Assembly (NCBI GenBank): GCA_007844125.1
Contig: CM017559.1
Coordinates: forward strand, 33,447,363 to 33,511,362
Length of the DNA stretch: 64,000 nt
Direction: 5' to 3'
Origin: Sinonovacula constricta
Lineage: Eukaryota; Mollusca; Bivalvia; Cardiida; Solecurtidae
Shown: positions 32,716 to 45,502 of the stretch, piece after piece
How the letters are laid out: each line of letters opens with the position of its first letter
Position numbering within the stretch: the first letter of the stretch is position 1
Made by a program: the position numbers and the translations under genes
The notes under the pieces: generated by a model
Seen by the model: the letters and a program-made list of their open reading frames with translations, nothing else
Databases searched by the model: none
What the model was told of the DNA's origin: nothing

Positions 32716-35700
32716 AGTTTTTCTCATTAATTCAAATCTGCAAATACATAAAATGTGGGTGACTCTTTGACAATGAACTAGACATTTCCATAAGTCAAGC
32801 CTCTGTTTCAAAAAGTTACCTTAAAGACAGACCAACCGGTGTATGTCTTCAATAATATCACGTAGATAGAAAAATAAATAAGACAAAGAAATATGCTGCC
32901 TCGGAGAAACCAGGCGGCAAGAGGACGGACTGGTGTGCTCTATTCTTGTATGACCATAATTATTATTAAAACATATAATTGTACTCACTGGTTAAACACT
33001 GATTCGTCTTAGCTTCCAAAGACTGCAGACATACTATATGCCACTCACATGCTTTACGTAAGAAAATACATTTTTCTTTAGAGACAAAACAGTGTCAGTA
33101 ACATTTATCATTACAGCTCACAGCAAACATATGAATCTGGAGTAACTAATGACCAAGGAACCGTTTTACAAACTGTATAGTAGTTACCGCAGCATATTAG
33201 CTTTAGCAAATACAAAATGTACACCTCATTTCTTTTTCTGCTGAGTAACAGCTTGTAATAAATCAAATGCAATACCATTATTCAGTAAACTGTATTTCAA
33301 AGTTGTATATGTTTTATAGAATTCTTATAGGAAAGTTTGAATTCGATCAGGAAAAAAGCAAAGGCCGTTTAGGAATTATCACAAACAATGACAATTAAAC
33401 TATCAATAGACAAAGGCACAATAAGAAAATGAAAAAGTGACAAAAACGCCGAGACGAAAGTTCTTGTGTAATGCTAGATTTTTCAACATGATGTTTAAGA
33501 GATGAGCTGAATTTGTAGTTCATTTATATATATATGCCCAACAAAATATCGACAAAGCTTACTTGCACTCTGCAGAATAGTATGAAACTCCGAAATCCAC
33601 AAGGGGCTGTTCAATAAAACGCATTAAAATATAATGACTCTTTTTCATTACACGCTGTCGTGGTATTTCGTTTTTTTTATTTTACTAGTTTTCTAACGCG
33701 TTTCTACATTACACAAGTAGAAATTCATTTTGATAAAGTTCTTTTACAGCATCAGCCCCTACTGCCACTTAGATATTTAATATTAGCTTAATCTGCAGAA
33801 AAACACATTTCGAGGTCTGGAATCGGTGAAAATGTTATAAATGTGATTGTACTGGCATAACTTGGCATAACTTGAACCTAAATGCTCGCCCAACGAATGG
33901 ACTGTCTCGTAAATCCAGTAGTCAATAAAGATAAAGCATTCAGAGTAGACTCCCTTGTGATTGCTGACGTCTGGCTTTTTTTATAATTTCACATTTGATG
34001 GCAGCTTTGTAAGATTGTTTTTATAATGGCTGGCAATGTGGTCACAAAATACGTTACGATAATAAGTTTAAAAATTCCTTAGATTTATACCATGGTTATT
34101 TGTTATTGAAGGCGTTCCAAGTTACTTGGTTGTTTGACTTTATAACAATAAAATTAGATGTGCAATCTGTGTAAAATAAATTATTAGTAACATCAATGCT
34201 AAATTCGTTCAGTTTCGTTTATAGAAATACACAATTATCTTATGTTTTAATTTTAAATCATGTCAACCGACCCAACTTTTGTTTGTTTTGTCTAAGTGTT
34301 GCAAAAACTCTACGGTTATTTTAACTTCTTATAAACTTATTTATGGTGTAGGTTCTAGTTTTTTTTCTGTTGTTGTTTCTTGCACCATGTATTTGTTAAC
34401 ATTGCATGGCCTATGTTTTGTTCCCTCAAGTAAGTATAAGTTTTCGAATCAAATAAAATATATCATTTTTTTCAGATTTATTCACTCTGTCGAACAAGTT
34501 AAATGATGTGCCTAAACCACTAATTAGAACAAAGAAGGAAATGCTGTTTATCTACTTAGGTAGCACTTTTAAGGTACATCAGCTGCTTTTATCAGGGTTC
34601 ATGGAAATAAAGATTTTAAGTTAATTTCAATATGTAAACAATGACATTTCCTTCAATTCTAAAAATACTAAGACGTTTCTTAGATGCACTCATTTTATGA
34701 GTGAAGCTTAATTTTCCCTTATCTTAGGAAAATAGTAAGAGATAACATGGGAATTACTAATTTAAGTTCTATGAAATAATTAAGATCCTTTGTTGATACG
34801 ATCCCAGTTAGGCTCCATATCCATACCTTGTTATGTTGTTTCTTTTAAAAGCAAAATGACTCCACTCGTAGAGGTTTTATCGACCATGTTTTCTGTACTT
34901 ATTAACTCTTTCAATTAAGAGATTTGTTAATCTTTATCAGAAATCAATCAAAGTTAAGTTGTGGTGACAGGCATTCATGTTTACTTAGAGATAATCAAAC
35001 TGTAAATATCTAATCGATGACATCATAAATTGAATAAACGAAAACTATCAAACATAAATAGTGCAACCAAACTAATGTGTAATATATTAAACAGCTAGTA
35101 TGGGTTACTTTAAATGAATAGGGTCTGCCTTAATACAAGATGGCCTTACCTTTCAATTGGACATAATTTATTATATTCTTATGAATGGTTATTTGTTATT
35201 GATGATATTTATCCCCCTTACGTCTTCACCAATTCGTTTTATTCACATACCTGCATCTGTACGTTATGACTTTCAGTTCGAAGAAGATTTTCAATGTGTA
35301 TGATTTGAATTAATACGTGTGGAAGTTTCGGTTTTTGTGCTCATATTCAATAATTGGTTGAGTAATCTGAATAAATTTAATAACTCAAGGTTAGATAAGT
35401 CTTAAAAAAGCTTAGATAATGGTAGTGTTAAAACAGTATAAAATAGTTCTAATGCCAGGTAGGGTATAATCTTTTGTGTCTGGGTGATTCAAATAGTTTA
35501 CAAAGAAAAAAAAAGACCTTAAGCTTTGTCAATGTATGCCTCATTTATGTCGCCTTTTTTGTCTCATTGTGTTGTTTGTATAATCTATCGGAAAAGGACA
35601 GTACTGATGGGTGTTATCGCTTTCGCGCGATAATCGTGTGTTTGTGCCATATTTATATACTTCATTAAACAATATAAAGGTAAAAATATTTCCTTGTTAA

Positions 35701-36232
35701 TGAAAAGAAATGGATAATTGTCATTTTGAATTTGGTTTTACGCCAAGAATCGATTGTATAGTGGAATGCTTTAGTCAGCCATTTTCAAAAAAAGGACAAT
35801 TCAGAAATCTGTTCATGTTTTTCAAGTGGTTTGTTATATATTTAGATGGCGGGAGAGCGCCTCTTATAGCCGAATATCTGGTCGTTACTATGCAAGACGA
35901 ATAAACGTCGCGACTGCCTTAGTGGGGATGGTTTCTTCGACAGACATTCAGAGACAAAATAAATTTGTTGGCTTGGTATGTAAGTTGTGGTCTTTAAAAT
36001 GGATTCCATGACATGCTCATATCAAGTCTGTCGTTTTAAAGAAACGACTATTCCTCGCAATGACAACTGCAAATCGCATTGTGTAAAATAAGTTTTAAAG
36101 TAAGCTGTAGGAAATTTATTTTTCTTAGTTATTTTTAGCCGGACTTAATTGACTAATTGTTTCGATCGCATTAACCATTCAGAATGCTCATACGAAAATT
36201 ATTTACACTGTTTGTTTGCTAGAAAAAACCTT
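32716..36232. other. AT-rich spacer
   Basis: Apart from the R190 fragment at 33395-33480 nothing is recognised. Open frames are under 80 codons and have low-complexity, AT-driven composition. Confidence 0.5.
33395..33480 (-). repeat. R190 fragment, minus strand
   Basis: The minus strand has GGCGTTTTTGTCACTTTTTC and GTGCCTTTGTCTATTGATAG, matching the 3' half of R190 (compare 36233-36425). Confidence 0.5.
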
Positions 36233-36425
36233 CAGGAAGTGCGAGGTTGGAGCGCTCCACAAACCAGGTTTAAGCACCCCAGTCGGCCCTCTGCCGATTG
36301 ACCGTTCCAAGGCGGTAACTGATGGTTTTTCTGTATGTGTGTTGTATCTAATCTCTGTGTTTTTGTCACATTTAAATTTACCTTGTTTGCCTTTGTCTAC
36401 TGGTAGATAAAATTTAAATATCTGT
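36233..36425 (+). repeat. R190 copy 4, well preserved
   Basis: GTGCGAGGTTGGAGCGCTCC, AGGTTTAAGCACCCCAGTCG, CCGATTGACCGTTCCAAGGC, GGTAACTGATGGTTTTTCTG, TTTTTGTCACATTTAAATTT, and CTTTGTCTACTGGTAGATAA appear in order. This is the best single copy for defining the family. Confidence 0.75.
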
Positions 36426-39067
36426 GGAAATTTTAATAGGACCTTTTCTTATTTACCTATTTACACAAACAATTGGAACAAAAAATATTAGCATAAATGA
36501 TGGATGTACCTTAAATGTTAAGTGTTTTCAAGATAAGAGTCCACTTTTTCGTTTTTAGGCGTATATATATATGTATTTAGCTGTCTTATATTATCACGTT
36601 TTTCTGTTACGAAAGAAATATTTAGGGTTTGTTATTAAAACAACGCATTGTGAACGTATGCTTAAACAAAGACAGAAACGAGAAATCTCTTTATAATCTG
36701 CAACCTAGACACCAGATAGTTGTGTTGTTGTTGTACGTAAGTATTGCTTTTAATAAGCTTTCAATGAAAACAGTATAGGTTTATACGAAAACAACATACA
36801 TATTTTTTGGATGAAGAATCATTTGGATTAAAGGACCACTTGTCATTATTAAACAAAAATTAAGAATATATTATAAAAACTGAATTATTTGCATACAATA
36901 TTGAATAAAAAGCATTCAAAATATTACCTGTTGTAGATAATGGAGAATTGATAAATAAAATAAAAAACTGCAACAGAAACATTGCAGGTCCATGAAAAAT
37001 GAGATTGAAAGATGTCGTATCACGTTGAGGCATGTTATGAACAGAACTATTTGAAGAAGTTATTCCTAATCTCGTCTAGACTTACCTTTCATTGCTATCT
37101 TATATGAATGATGACCCGGACAGTGTCAATAAGAAAAGATTGTCAGTCTGAGGTAAAACAAGCAAATTAAACGTACTATTTATTCGTCATAGAAACGACC
37201 ACTTTCTCACGTGCGTTTCTATCGCCATTTAAATTTTCACGTTCGACCATCACGTGATTTGAAATGAACTTAATTTTGAAAGGCGCACCTTGTCTAAATT
37301 TAAATAAAGTAGAAAGAACATAACAGGGTATTTTGCTTGTGAACCAATATGTTTAAGCAACATACAAAGTTTGTGTGAATTTTAGCATTGTTTTGTTCAT
37401 TACACTAATTCCTATTGGACATTTGGTTAAAAAAAACGAAGTTTAGAACAATTAAATCATCTTTAAAAATATTCTGTTACGTACTGTGTCAACACCACAT
37501 ATTTCTTACATAATTGTTATAAAATACCTTTACATGGGGTAAAAACAAGAACATACCTATGAAAAAGGCGACATGTTGTTTTTAATACAATTCATACATC
37601 CTTTAAACATTGAACTGCAGTATTAAGCAAGTATATATGTATAAATAAACGTTGCTCTTTCTGCAGCGGTGAACTGACATTAACCTTTGAAAAGTTCTTA
37701 ACACAACCACTAATTACCAACTCCTAAGTTTTTTTGTAAATCTAAGGACTTACTTTTAAGCCAAACTACCATTTAAGAATATCATTAAATGAAATAAGAA
37801 AACATCAAAAAGAGAACTTTGCTGCCGTCAAAAGAAATGAGATTAGATCAGCAGCAATTACATGAAACGCTATGCTTTATTCCCTGCTGATACTATGTAA
37901 ACACCCGCCTTCTTTGTACTTCTTGATTTACAGGAATACAAAAGTTCAACAATCTTTCTCAGACAAGTTATGTCACTCTATTCTTGTTTATATTGATATC
38001 AATCATTTTATTCATTCAATCACTCACTCATTTATTTATTCTCTCATTTACTGATGTACCGTTATGTGGTAGATATATGTCTTTCTGCTTATATCAAAGT
38101 GCTTCTCCAGTCTTAGACAGACAAATGGGTTAAGACCAGCAAAGTTCTTCTTGTTTAATATAATGTTCAAAACTAAACTGTGACATAATATTAAATAAAC
38201 GTTAGTATATTAAACAAGAAAAGAATTGTGCAATAAGAATATCTCATCATACCATCTGTGAATAGAATGTAAGTCCGATTGTTGTATATGCTGAAACATA
38301 CTTGCAGTTAATTTCTAAATATCTTATAAAAGACAAAAACCTTACGACCACGGTGAAATGTGTATTTGAACAGGCTATTATTAAACTGGTGTTACACAAC
38401 GAGAACAAACGTTTATCTTCGTATGTAAGTGATTGCGTGATGGTTTGTGAACTTATTTGTGCATTTCTTTACATTTGTGTGAGTTAAAAACTAATTATAA
38501 TAAAATTATTTATTCTATTTTTTGAAATTAGATGAGCAAATATGACAAGTCACAACTCGCATTACATTATAACGGGTAACTAATACATTTATTGTCATCA
38601 TTTAACCCTGCTATCCGATATCGAAAATACATTTTTAGATACAATGCACACTCACCAAACATGCTCACACCTTTGAAATGTTGCAACCAGAACTTAAAGC
38701 AACACTCCCCACTTTATTTGCCGATGTCCCACTTTTACGTCAGTGAGGTAAATATTTTTATTTTACAATTTAAACATACTTGGAAGAAAAATGCAAATAA
38801 AGGGAACATATCGAACGTATTAGTTGAATAATTTCCCATCTGTTAATTCATTCAAAGTTTTGTTAAGCTCTGCATTTTGAAACACACGTGATCTCCCTTT
38901 TTCTCATTGATTATGTTTTTATAAAACGACATGAGCCTTGATAATAAAAATCTCTTAATTGTCTACTGAAGATTGTTAATTAATTTTTACGTGGGTAATG
39001 CTGCGAAGTTTGGCTCGACATTATAGGTAAAGTTTTCGACACAAGTAAATGAAAAGTCAATTATAAA

Positions 39068-39124
39068 AAAGATTCACCAAACAAATAAGTTGAAAAAAGA
39101 TTCACCAAACAATTAAGTTGAAAA
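39068..39124. repeat. Tandem duplication of about 28 bp
   Basis: AAAAAAGATTCACCAAACAA followed by a TAAGTTGA-type text occurs twice in succession. Confidence 0.8.
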
Positions 39125-39589
39125 TATTTTAAGTACTTTACTTGCAGCCTTCTTGTCCACTTATACGTTGGCCGAAATAAAATACTTGTGTTATGTCCTT
39201 GTTACATATGTACAGTTTTCGACATCAAAGTCAATGTTACCGCACTCATATGTAATTACACACCGCGCTTACATACTAATGTCTTTTCAAATATATATGC
39301 AATATATGCAAGATAAAAGAGATTTTTTGCAAGATAGTAACCGTTTTAATCCCATGTTAACGTGCATGACAACGGCGACAACGCCTAGCTTTCGGAGCCG
39401 TATACATAGAACGTATATATCGTATAGCTTAAAATGAAATCCCGTCTCTCACCGTAACAGTGCTTTTTAGTTTATCAATGTTCCTTTGTTTCGTTGCTTA
39501 TAATGCTTTACTAGTTGTTTGTTCGAAGCAACCAACCAAATTGTACCTAAGCTTATAACAGGACAAATTTTCCAAAAATATTAATGGCA

Positions 39590-39702
39590 TTATCAGAATG
39601 TTTAACTGTTGAGAGAAAGTACATGTTAAATTACATATGTTACTGTCAGAATGTTTAACTGTTGAGGAAAAGTACATGTGAAAGTACACATGTAACTGTT
39701 TG
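39590..39702. repeat. Tandem duplication of about 60 bp
   Basis: TCAGAATGTTTAACTGTTGA followed by an AAAGTACATGT block occurs at 39594 and again at about 39647. The second copy carries a further short AAGTACA repetition. Confidence 0.75.
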
Positions 39703-40019
39703 CTAGACAAAGATAACAATTTCCCATCAAGTACTTTAGGCATATTGTTCACTCGCATAGCAGAGATCCTTTACATCAATTTTCTGTTAAACATTGTGTC
39801 GTCACTTTCTTATTCCGAAATGTCGTAACAGCCGTTGTAAACCCATGAATTGTGTCAGTGTATCTGTTTGCGAGGCGCCAAGGGAAATGTTAAATTAAAT
39901 ATTCAAAATTATTTCGTCTGGTTGTAAAATATACTGACGTGCTGCTTATTTCATTATTTGGAGAATATTTATACTGCAACTACAGGAAAATAAGCAAGGG
40001 GGTCCTTTGAGAATCGTAA

Positions 40020-40175
40020 AGCATACTAAAATATTGAACTACCTATAGACAAAGGTGCAAAAACACAAGTAAATAAATGTAAAAGTGACGAAAATATTGG
40101 GATGGGTCTTTGCCAGCAATTAGGTACAGCTTTGGATCAACTGTGGTGCTTCAACCGGTTAACAAAGACCTAATA
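40020..40175 (-). repeat. R190 copy in array unit 0, minus strand
   Basis: The minus strand reads GGTCTTTGTTAACCGGTTGA, a block for CCAAAGCTGTACC, and CGTCACTTTTACATTTATTT, in the R190 order. Equivalent copies sit at 54940-55130 and 63280-63450 in the later array units. Confidence 0.55.
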
Positions 40176-42709
40176 TCGCGCTTCCTGACGGATGTTTAGA
40201 TATACTGTGTGATTCATATTAATATTACCAAATCGACTGTAAAAGTCAGCTCCTGGATGTAAAAAAAGACAACCGATAATATTTATTAACAAAATATTCA
40301 ACATAAGTCCATATGCGATAAGATTCGATCTGTATATTTAGTAATATCCTTAGCGAGTAAAATGTGGAATGATTTAAGAAAGCAAATTATTTAATTATTA
40401 TCAATAATAATTTAATGTTATAAAATTATTATTTTTTATAATTATTTGATTCTTTTCTATGTCTTATAAGGACTCTGAAATGACATGGAACCAATAAACA
40501 GTTTTGAAGTTATCTCAAAGATGTACAAAATTCAAATACGAAGAAATTCCTAAACTTGGGGGAGAACAACTACAGAAACATTCAAACCAATTAGACACAA
40601 TTTTAATTGTTTATGTTTTGCATGAAGCAAAAACAACATAACAACATCCATATCTCGGATAAAGCTTCTGGTGTCTTATATGCTACATATTCATAATGTC
40701 ACAGCAATAACACGATAGAACGCACTTTCTCCTCCACAAGACTCGCATTGAAAAGTAATCGAACTCTATATTTGACATTGACAATCCTTATTTGTACAAA
40801 CAATGGCCGACTTGAAAAGATAACAACAATGGTGATAAATGCTGGTATAAGTAAAACACATCGAATCTATTTTCTATTAAAGACTTGTATTTTTATCTAT
40901 TTTTTACAATCGGTGTTTTATTCTGGCGTATTCTCAGGCAATTTCATATACGTTGATGTAAAACCCCAATACCTCTTGAGCTAGAATACAGACCAATATC
41001 GAATCACATTTTCTATTTACTGCGACGGGCCTGTGCCCAAAATTCGACTATGGTGCTGGTGTATCCAGTGTGATGCTGAACATTGGTTCTTGCTGGGAAA
41101 CTTTCATATTCTCGGGAATATTTGTGTCGTGCCTCGAGGTGTTCGATGTCTGGAGTTTATGTTAAGTAAAAGTGTCATCCACTGAAAGAAAAAAACCGGA
41201 ATAATAGCCCAGAAAGAAGGTTGGTATTATTAACTTACATCTATTGCTGAAAAGGGTTTTCGGTTAAAAGACAATGAAATCAGAGCATTATTACTTAATA
41301 TATAAATGATGGTTATTGCATGAAATTCAGTCATGATGTTGTATCGTTGCTGTACAGGTAGTCCTTCCCGCAGGAATGGATATTTGATTTTGTAATTAGA
41401 ATACTTTTCAATGAGAGACATTAATGAATAGTCGCCCCTGAATCATCCCTAAATGCAAGTAGGTCGTTTCATTTGCTTTACTCGGTTTCTAGGCTTGTGC
41501 TCTTTGGAGTGTATGTTGATTTTTCTGCCTTTCTTGTGATACCCAGGTTAACCATCATTAACAAACACATCAATCTTCCTTTCAAAAAACAAATGTCTTA
41601 AAGTAATATAATATATATTTAGCTTTTTTAAAAATATTTTTATGCAAAATTTACAAAATTTAACTGTTTGTAATCGCAATATCTACAAAAGAACAGGCAA
41701 TAAAGTCCAAGTCTACTGTTTGGAATACCTCTGCTATTAACTAAGAAGGAACACAATTAACATTTACCAGAATGGGGTTAAGTATACACCAAATGTTTAA
41801 TAATGAATTGAGGTTAAAACGAGATGTTTCAGAATAATAACGCTTATAATGGATGTTTAAGAATGCGTTAAGGTTTAATACACTCAGGGCTCATGGATTT
41901 ATGGTCCCAAAGTCTGATTTACTGAAGCTATAAATAATTCCTGGTTACATTTGACACATTGTTATGAACGTATTAGCCAAATGTCTTTGATTTCTTTTTC
42001 CTTTGATTAATACATCATTCCTGCAAGGTATAATTTACACATTTCTTCTTGGAAAATGATTAAAAATGTACATATGGACAAGCATCGCTCGTGACATGGA
42101 AGAATGTGATTAATTTCTTGATAAATTTTTATTAAATTTGTACCCATCCGTCATACAGTCACAAATCGCGTGTGCATGAAGTTAAGGAATCAAATATTTT
42201 GTCTCAAACTAAATTTCTATAAAAGATTCATTTAATGTTTCTATCAATCTAAGTACATTAATATCATAATCAAATAATCATATTTCCGTGTTTGTACTGC
42301 TAATCTGACATCAGTCCATTATTAAACTGTTGATCAGTTACTCAGCTTTGCCTAGAACGCAAGATAATTTATGCCTTTAAAGTGACCACGTGCTATCAAA
42401 TTAAAAATCATTTTGAATTGACAAAGCTTTCAATGTCATAGAGGAATGTTTTAGGTCTTCGTTCTTGTCATCATGTTAACCATATTAATCAGCCTGCATG
42501 TTTGCATTTGTTTAGTTGTAAACGACATTGTAACCCAGCTTCACGTGGGTCACGTAATTAATGGTGTCTCCATCTCTTAAGAGTGATTTATTTTAAGCTG
42601 CCAAATAAACTACCATGCACTCAGCACGTTATTAGTCTATATAATCTTATATCTTTTTTTGCTATTGCTTGACGAGTCATTAGTCTCTGCTAAAAATGAA
42701 ATAAAAGGA
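40176..42709. other. Array unit 0, partial
   Basis: 40940-41200 aligns with 48780-49020 and 56340-56530. The remainder shows only weak or no similarity to the later units. No gene is recognised. Confidence 0.55.
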
Positions 42710-42925
42710 ATTGCGAGGTTAGAGCTCTGTAAAACCGGCTTAAGCACACCAGTCGGTCCCTGTTGCCGAAAGACCTTTCAATGGCGGTAACAGTTGGATT
42801 TACTCTTTTTTGTTTAATGTCTCGTCATATATTTCTAACTTTTATATTTGACCTGCATGTGAATACCGTTGCCCTGTACATTCTCAAACGTTGATACATG
42901 CTGCTATGCTCATATGACTGTAATG
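42710..42925 (+). repeat. R190 copy 5
   Basis: TTGCGAGGTTAGAGCTCTG, AAAACCGGCTTAAGCACACC, AGTCGGTCCCTGTTGCCG, AATGGCGGTAACAGTTGG, TTTAATGTCTCGTCAT, GACCTGCATGTGAATACCG. The 3' extension to ATGCTCATATGAC is shared with copy 1 at 26313. Confidence 0.72.
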
Positions 42926-43292
42926 TTTCCTTATGCAGATAGAAATACCATTCAGATTTATTGGTTGCATTGTAGTATTCGGTTCACAGCTCCCTGTCTT
43001 TGCTATGACGGCGTTTCTCTTTAATTTCAGTTCTTAGATAACGATTTTAACGATCTAAGCTGTAACTTCACGAAAGCCTGCTGCGTAAAGTGTAATTGTC
43101 ATACATTTTGCTTGCAATTCGGTCGAGACTAAAGAAGAATAAGGTATGAAATGCATTTATGTCATTTTTGGTGCAAACGCAAATATTTATATCGTGTTTT
43201 TGCTTTAATGCATATTAGCTGATACATTTTAAAAAGTTAAAATCAATCACAGGACTTTAAGTGTCTTGCTTGTTATGATCTTTTTGGAAACC

Positions 43293-45271
43293 GTCGACCC
43301 ATTTTCACATTGTCGGCATGGAACACAACGATAATGTGTAATTGACGTTTCATAATTGCTGTTTTACTTTATTAAATATCATTTTTTTTCTACTAGTTAG
43401 TAGTTTGAGAATAGAAACTCAAAACTGCAGATATATATGTGTGTAAAGTTTTAGTTTTTACATTCTTTGACAAAATGTCTATTACACTTTTTGACCATTC
43501 ATCATTTACCGTCTTCATAAAAATGATGACTAATAATGCTAATCCTTATCCCAAATCCAAACACAAGGTTTATTGTAATGTTTTAAACTACTTTTCAAAA
43601 GTAGAATCAAGTTATGTGGCCTCCAATAAAATTTCACAATTGGTTGCTATTTGTGTCTGAAATCAATGATTATGTTTAATTTTCTGAGTAACACATTGAA
43701 AGCAACCACTTCCAAAAACACGATTTTTTAAAACCAAAAGGTTTCATTTTGAAAATGTTTATTGGCGATTTAAAATTATTTCCCCTGGTTTTGAAATGGA
43801 CTAAGAACTTCCATAATTAAAAAATGGGTTCTTATTTTTAAGTATGATAATCTAACTTTCTGCGTGATCACCAGTTACGACTATAAATTACAAACTCGTT
43901 AAGTGTCGTCCAACCTCAGCGTGGAAATATCTAGCTGAAAGTGTTCTACTGGGGTTGTTTGCCAATATTATGTTACTTTCTGGCGCGTATGTATTTATTG
44001 CTGTAATAAGTATGCGATTCATCTGGCATAAATATGGCCGTCTGACAACGCGCCATGCCAATTAAGTGAAGACAAAGAAATGTAATAATATTTGCTGATT
44101 AGGAAATATCCGGGATACTTTGCAAACGGATGAAATATAAATTGCTTAAGTGATAATTAAACATTTTTTTTAAATATTGGTTTTACATTCGTATGCTTAT
44201 GAATAAGCCTTACAATATGCTGTCCTTTTAAATTGTTGGTGGATTTTGATTAATATTTAATGTCAATCTAAAATGAAAAGGTCTACATTTCTTTTGACAA
44301 AATTCTTTTTTGGTCTAATCAATTAATTTTCTTAATTAAATGTCTGTTTATGACGGATGGAGGACTTATTTCTCTTATACAATGGCGTCGAAATCGGTAT
44401 CAGACAATGGTCCAAAAATAGCTCGTTATCACTGTAAATACTGTATAATAGTATGCAGTGTTGAACAATAAGGTGGTAGCCGACAGTTTTGATCACAGTT
44501 TTTTTCCTAAATAACCAAATAAGTCATTGTTACCTGGAATGGTCTTCAAAATGATGCTCATTGATGCTCCAGATCTGTGTAACCAGCGAAGCCTAAGTCC
44601 CCACTCGTTATTGCAAAGAGGCATTTCCTGTCTGAGCCACGCTACAGAGGTAGCTATTTTTAAACTGAGAAAACCATGTGACAATTTACTTTTGAGAGCA
44701 CGTTATATCGTCAACCGGTTAGTCCGCTCTGATATCGATATCTGTTTATTGGTAGACCAACACCGTGCTTATATTTATATGTGTACTGTCTGATATTAAA
44801 GTATTCACAATCGTCTAAGACTAAAGTATAAGAACAGGCAAAAGCGATGCCTAAATAATCAAAAACAGTAGAAAACATGGTGTGACATGCATTTGATATA
44901 GTCAGACTGTTGAAGACCACCTTTAGGTAAATGAAATGCCCTGCCAGGGACTGATAACCGATACTATATTCCCATCTTATCATAGGTCTTTTATTGTTGT
45001 ATCGATTGTGCAAACTATGTGCCATTTTATTACATTCTGATCAAGTTTCAAGCCAAACATCAATCGACAAATAATAAAAAGGGTTCATTATGATACCGTA
45101 TAGATTCAAACCGTAAACAAAGCTTTACAGTTTTAAACATTTTGCCCCTTTGTATCGACCAAGGAAGTGTTCATTGTTATAAAAACAACACTTCTATCGT
45201 CCACAATAAAGAAAATTGCAAACGTCAGCTATGACAAGGGAAATTGTTCTGAATTCAGTGCACTGCCTAAA
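43293..45271. repeat. Young tandem duplication, copy A
   Basis: This matches 45503-47491 with only scattered single-base changes and small indels from GTCGACCCATTTTCACATTG to AATTCAGTGCACTGCCTAAA. Both copies carry the same extra segment (about 44436-44918 here), which is absent from the equivalent places near 54300 and 62590. So the insertion came first and the duplication later. Reading frames inside, such as 44527-44793 and the antisense frame 44493-44684, are identical in both copies only because the duplication is recent. Confidence 0.93.
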
Positions 45272-45502
45272 ACCAGTGGAAATGAAACGTGCTTTCTCCT
45301 GTCGCAATCACTGAAGCTAGGGTGATAAGCATTCAATGTTTAATTGTATTATAACTTAGGGCCTTTAATAAACGCTTTTCATCCAAAACACGTATCAAGT
45401 ATCTTTTTTCTGTCGTGATTCTATGACAATTGGTGTTAGAAATGCATTATTGCAACCATCAATGAAATGTTTATGGATTGTATATTTATTTCTTTGTTTT
45501 AA
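45272..45502. other. 231-bp spacer between copies A and B
   Basis: The last 95 bp or so (GTGATTCTATGACAATTGG, GTTAGAAATGCATT, TTTATTTCTTTGTTTTAA) resembles 51108-51200, part of the long array unit. This suggests copy B was joined to an array segment by unequal exchange or deletion. Confidence 0.6.

Larger units (their letters stand above)
36426..40019. other. AT-rich spacer with small duplications
   Basis: No gene is recognised. Listed separately are a 28-bp duplication near 39068 and a 62-bp duplication near 39590. An ATTC/ATTT-rich simple stretch lies near 38000-38048. Confidence 0.5.

Noticed and set aside
37195..37225. Short inverted repeat AGAAACG...CGTTTCT as a regulatory hairpin
   Set aside because: Seven-base arms occur often by chance in AT-rich DNA and nothing nearby gives it a role.
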